64,000 nt of DNA, taken from positions 1-64,000 of the IMG/VR virus record IMGVR_UViG_3300021962_005968. One strand, written 5' to 3'. Below are positions 63,533 through 64,000 of this stretch, piece by piece. The DNA is from a virus. Below the pieces are notes generated by a model. The model did no database searches. It saw only the letters and a list, made by a program, of their open reading frames with translations, and was not told the origin of the DNA. Made by a program: the position numbers and the translations under genes. The stretch's first letter is position 1, and every line of letters starts with the position of its first letter.

Positions 63533-63610
63533 GCCTGGGTGGCAGAGTGGTCAAATGCAACGGATTGCAAATCCGTAAGATCGTCAGTTCGAATCTGACC
63601 CCAGGTTCCA
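63533..63610 (+). tRNA. tRNA-Cys(GCA)
   Basis: 78 bases. Acceptor GCCTGGG/CCCAGGT, U73 (usual for Cys), encoded CCA; anticodon GCA at 63567-63569 in loop TTGCAAA; T loop TTCGAAT. Confidence 0.92.
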
Positions 63611-63620
63611 AAAATAATGC

Positions 63621-63649
63621 TTGACACAAGTGTGTTAAGGTGTTATAAT
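63621..63649 (+). promoter_or_regulatory. Sigma70-like promoter
   Basis: TTGACA, 17-bp spacer, TATAAT, feeding the next RNA segment and tRNA-Asp. Confidence 0.85.
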
Positions 63650-63655
63650 AAGACA

Positions 63656-63868
63656 TATTAAAAGAATCCCGTTACTATTTTCGTTAAAATAGCGTTTGAT
63701 TAGCGATAGAGATCCGGTGGCAGAAAACCGTTAGCGTGAGGATTAAAAATACCCTCGCAGGCTCTGATAGGCAGAATCTCACTGCACACAGACTTTGAAT
63801 AAATGAGATGGACAGAGTAACCGCTCAATTAAGGGCTCGCCTGGAAACGAGTAGCTTATCTATATTTT
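63656..63868 (+). ncRNA. Structured non-coding segment before tRNA-Asp
   Basis: About 210 bases lacking an ORF. Hairpins: CTATTTT/AAAATAG with CGTT loop (63675-63692), CGGT/ACCG (near 63714), GAGG/CCTC flanking ATTAAAAATA, and CTCG/CGAG extended by AAG/CTT (about 63830-63860). GAGAT/ATCTC could close the middle part. It is not tRNA-like. Confidence 0.5.
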
Positions 63869-63944
63869 GGTCTGTTAGTGTTAGCGGTAAGCACGCGAGC
63901 CTGTCACGCTTGTAGGAGGGATTCGAATTCCCTACAGACCGCCA
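63869..63944 (+). tRNA. tRNA-Asp(GTC)
   Basis: 76 bases. Acceptor GGTCTGT/ACAGACC, G73, CCA; anticodon GTC at 63903-63905 in loop CTGTCAC; T loop TTCGAAT. Regular Asp identity elements. Confidence 0.95.
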
Positions 63945-64000
63945 AGTTATGGTCTTAGTCTATAAATGCATAAAGAAAGTCTAAGTTAAATGGCAACCCA

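Noticed and set aside
63656-63868. tRNA-Leu or tmRNA
   Set aside because: No acceptor with CCA, no T loop and no tmRNA tag frame could be drawn.
1-64000. Prophage or integrated element
   Set aside because: No integrase, repressor, att-like direct repeats or bacterial core genes; gene order is that of a lytic T4-like phage.

Overview
The window is 64 kb of an AT-rich, tightly packed T4-like myovirus genome. The capsid scaffold and major capsid genes, UvsY/UvsW, the late sigma factor gp55, gp46/gp47, sliding clamp and clamp loader gp45/44/62, RegA, DNA polymerase gp43, UvsX and gp41 all occur in an order close to that of T4-like cyanophages and their relatives. No photosynthesis, lysogeny, transposase or CRISPR genes are visible. 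Several small accessory genes (phasin-like, Hsp20, DUF3563-like) look like proteobacterial genes, so I infer an aquatic proteobacterium, possibly a betaproteobacterium, as host. This is not proven.

Layout: 1-7.1 kb holds late structural genes (gp22, gp23, a tail-tube-fold protein), a glycosyltransferase, uvsY, uvsW and gp55. 7.1-16.4 kb holds a 7-deazaguanine DNA-modification module (queE, folE, dpdA, a second T-fold protein, queD) interleaved with three glycosyltransferases, an exonuclease and a GalE-like epimerase; no QueC is present. 17.0-24.2 kb carries gp47, gp46, a peptide deformylase and a CobT-like/CobS-like pair. 24.3-41.9 kb is a sugar operon behind late-type promoters. It encodes GDP-mannose dehydratase, GDP-fucose synthase, two PLP enzymes in which the catalytic Lys is His (3-dehydratase type), a GT10 fucosyltransferase, and an unusual aldolase / SDR / dehydroquinate-synthase-like / ThDP-enzyme block. 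42.0-45.1 kb is the replication cluster gp45-(Tat-signal protein)-gp44-gp62-regA. 45.1-48.3 kb has a structured leader RNA, small stress-type proteins, an initiator-like tRNA, a lipoprotein and a DD-peptidase. 48.3-54.6 kb is the only minus-strand operon: a lipase, many tiny membrane proteins and two large secreted repeat proteins. 54.7-61.8 kb has gp43, a secreted nuclease, uvsX, gp41 and a SprT-like protein. 62-64 kb contains a SWIM protein, a basic-tailed protein and a tRNA array (Ile, Glu, Cys, Asp) with two structured non-coding RNA segments.

Regulation is readable. T4-type late promoters (TATAAATA) precede gp22, the tail-tube gene, the sugar operon, the leader RNA, the initiator-like tRNA and the SprT-like gene, and one points into the minus-strand operon. 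Ten sigma70-like promoters, all with exactly 17-bp spacers, precede early/middle genes and the tRNA arrays. The likeliest under-described systems are the QueC-less deazaguanine module with its additional T-fold protein, the dehydroquinate-synthase-like/ThDP sugar block, and the structured RNAs in and near the tRNA loci.
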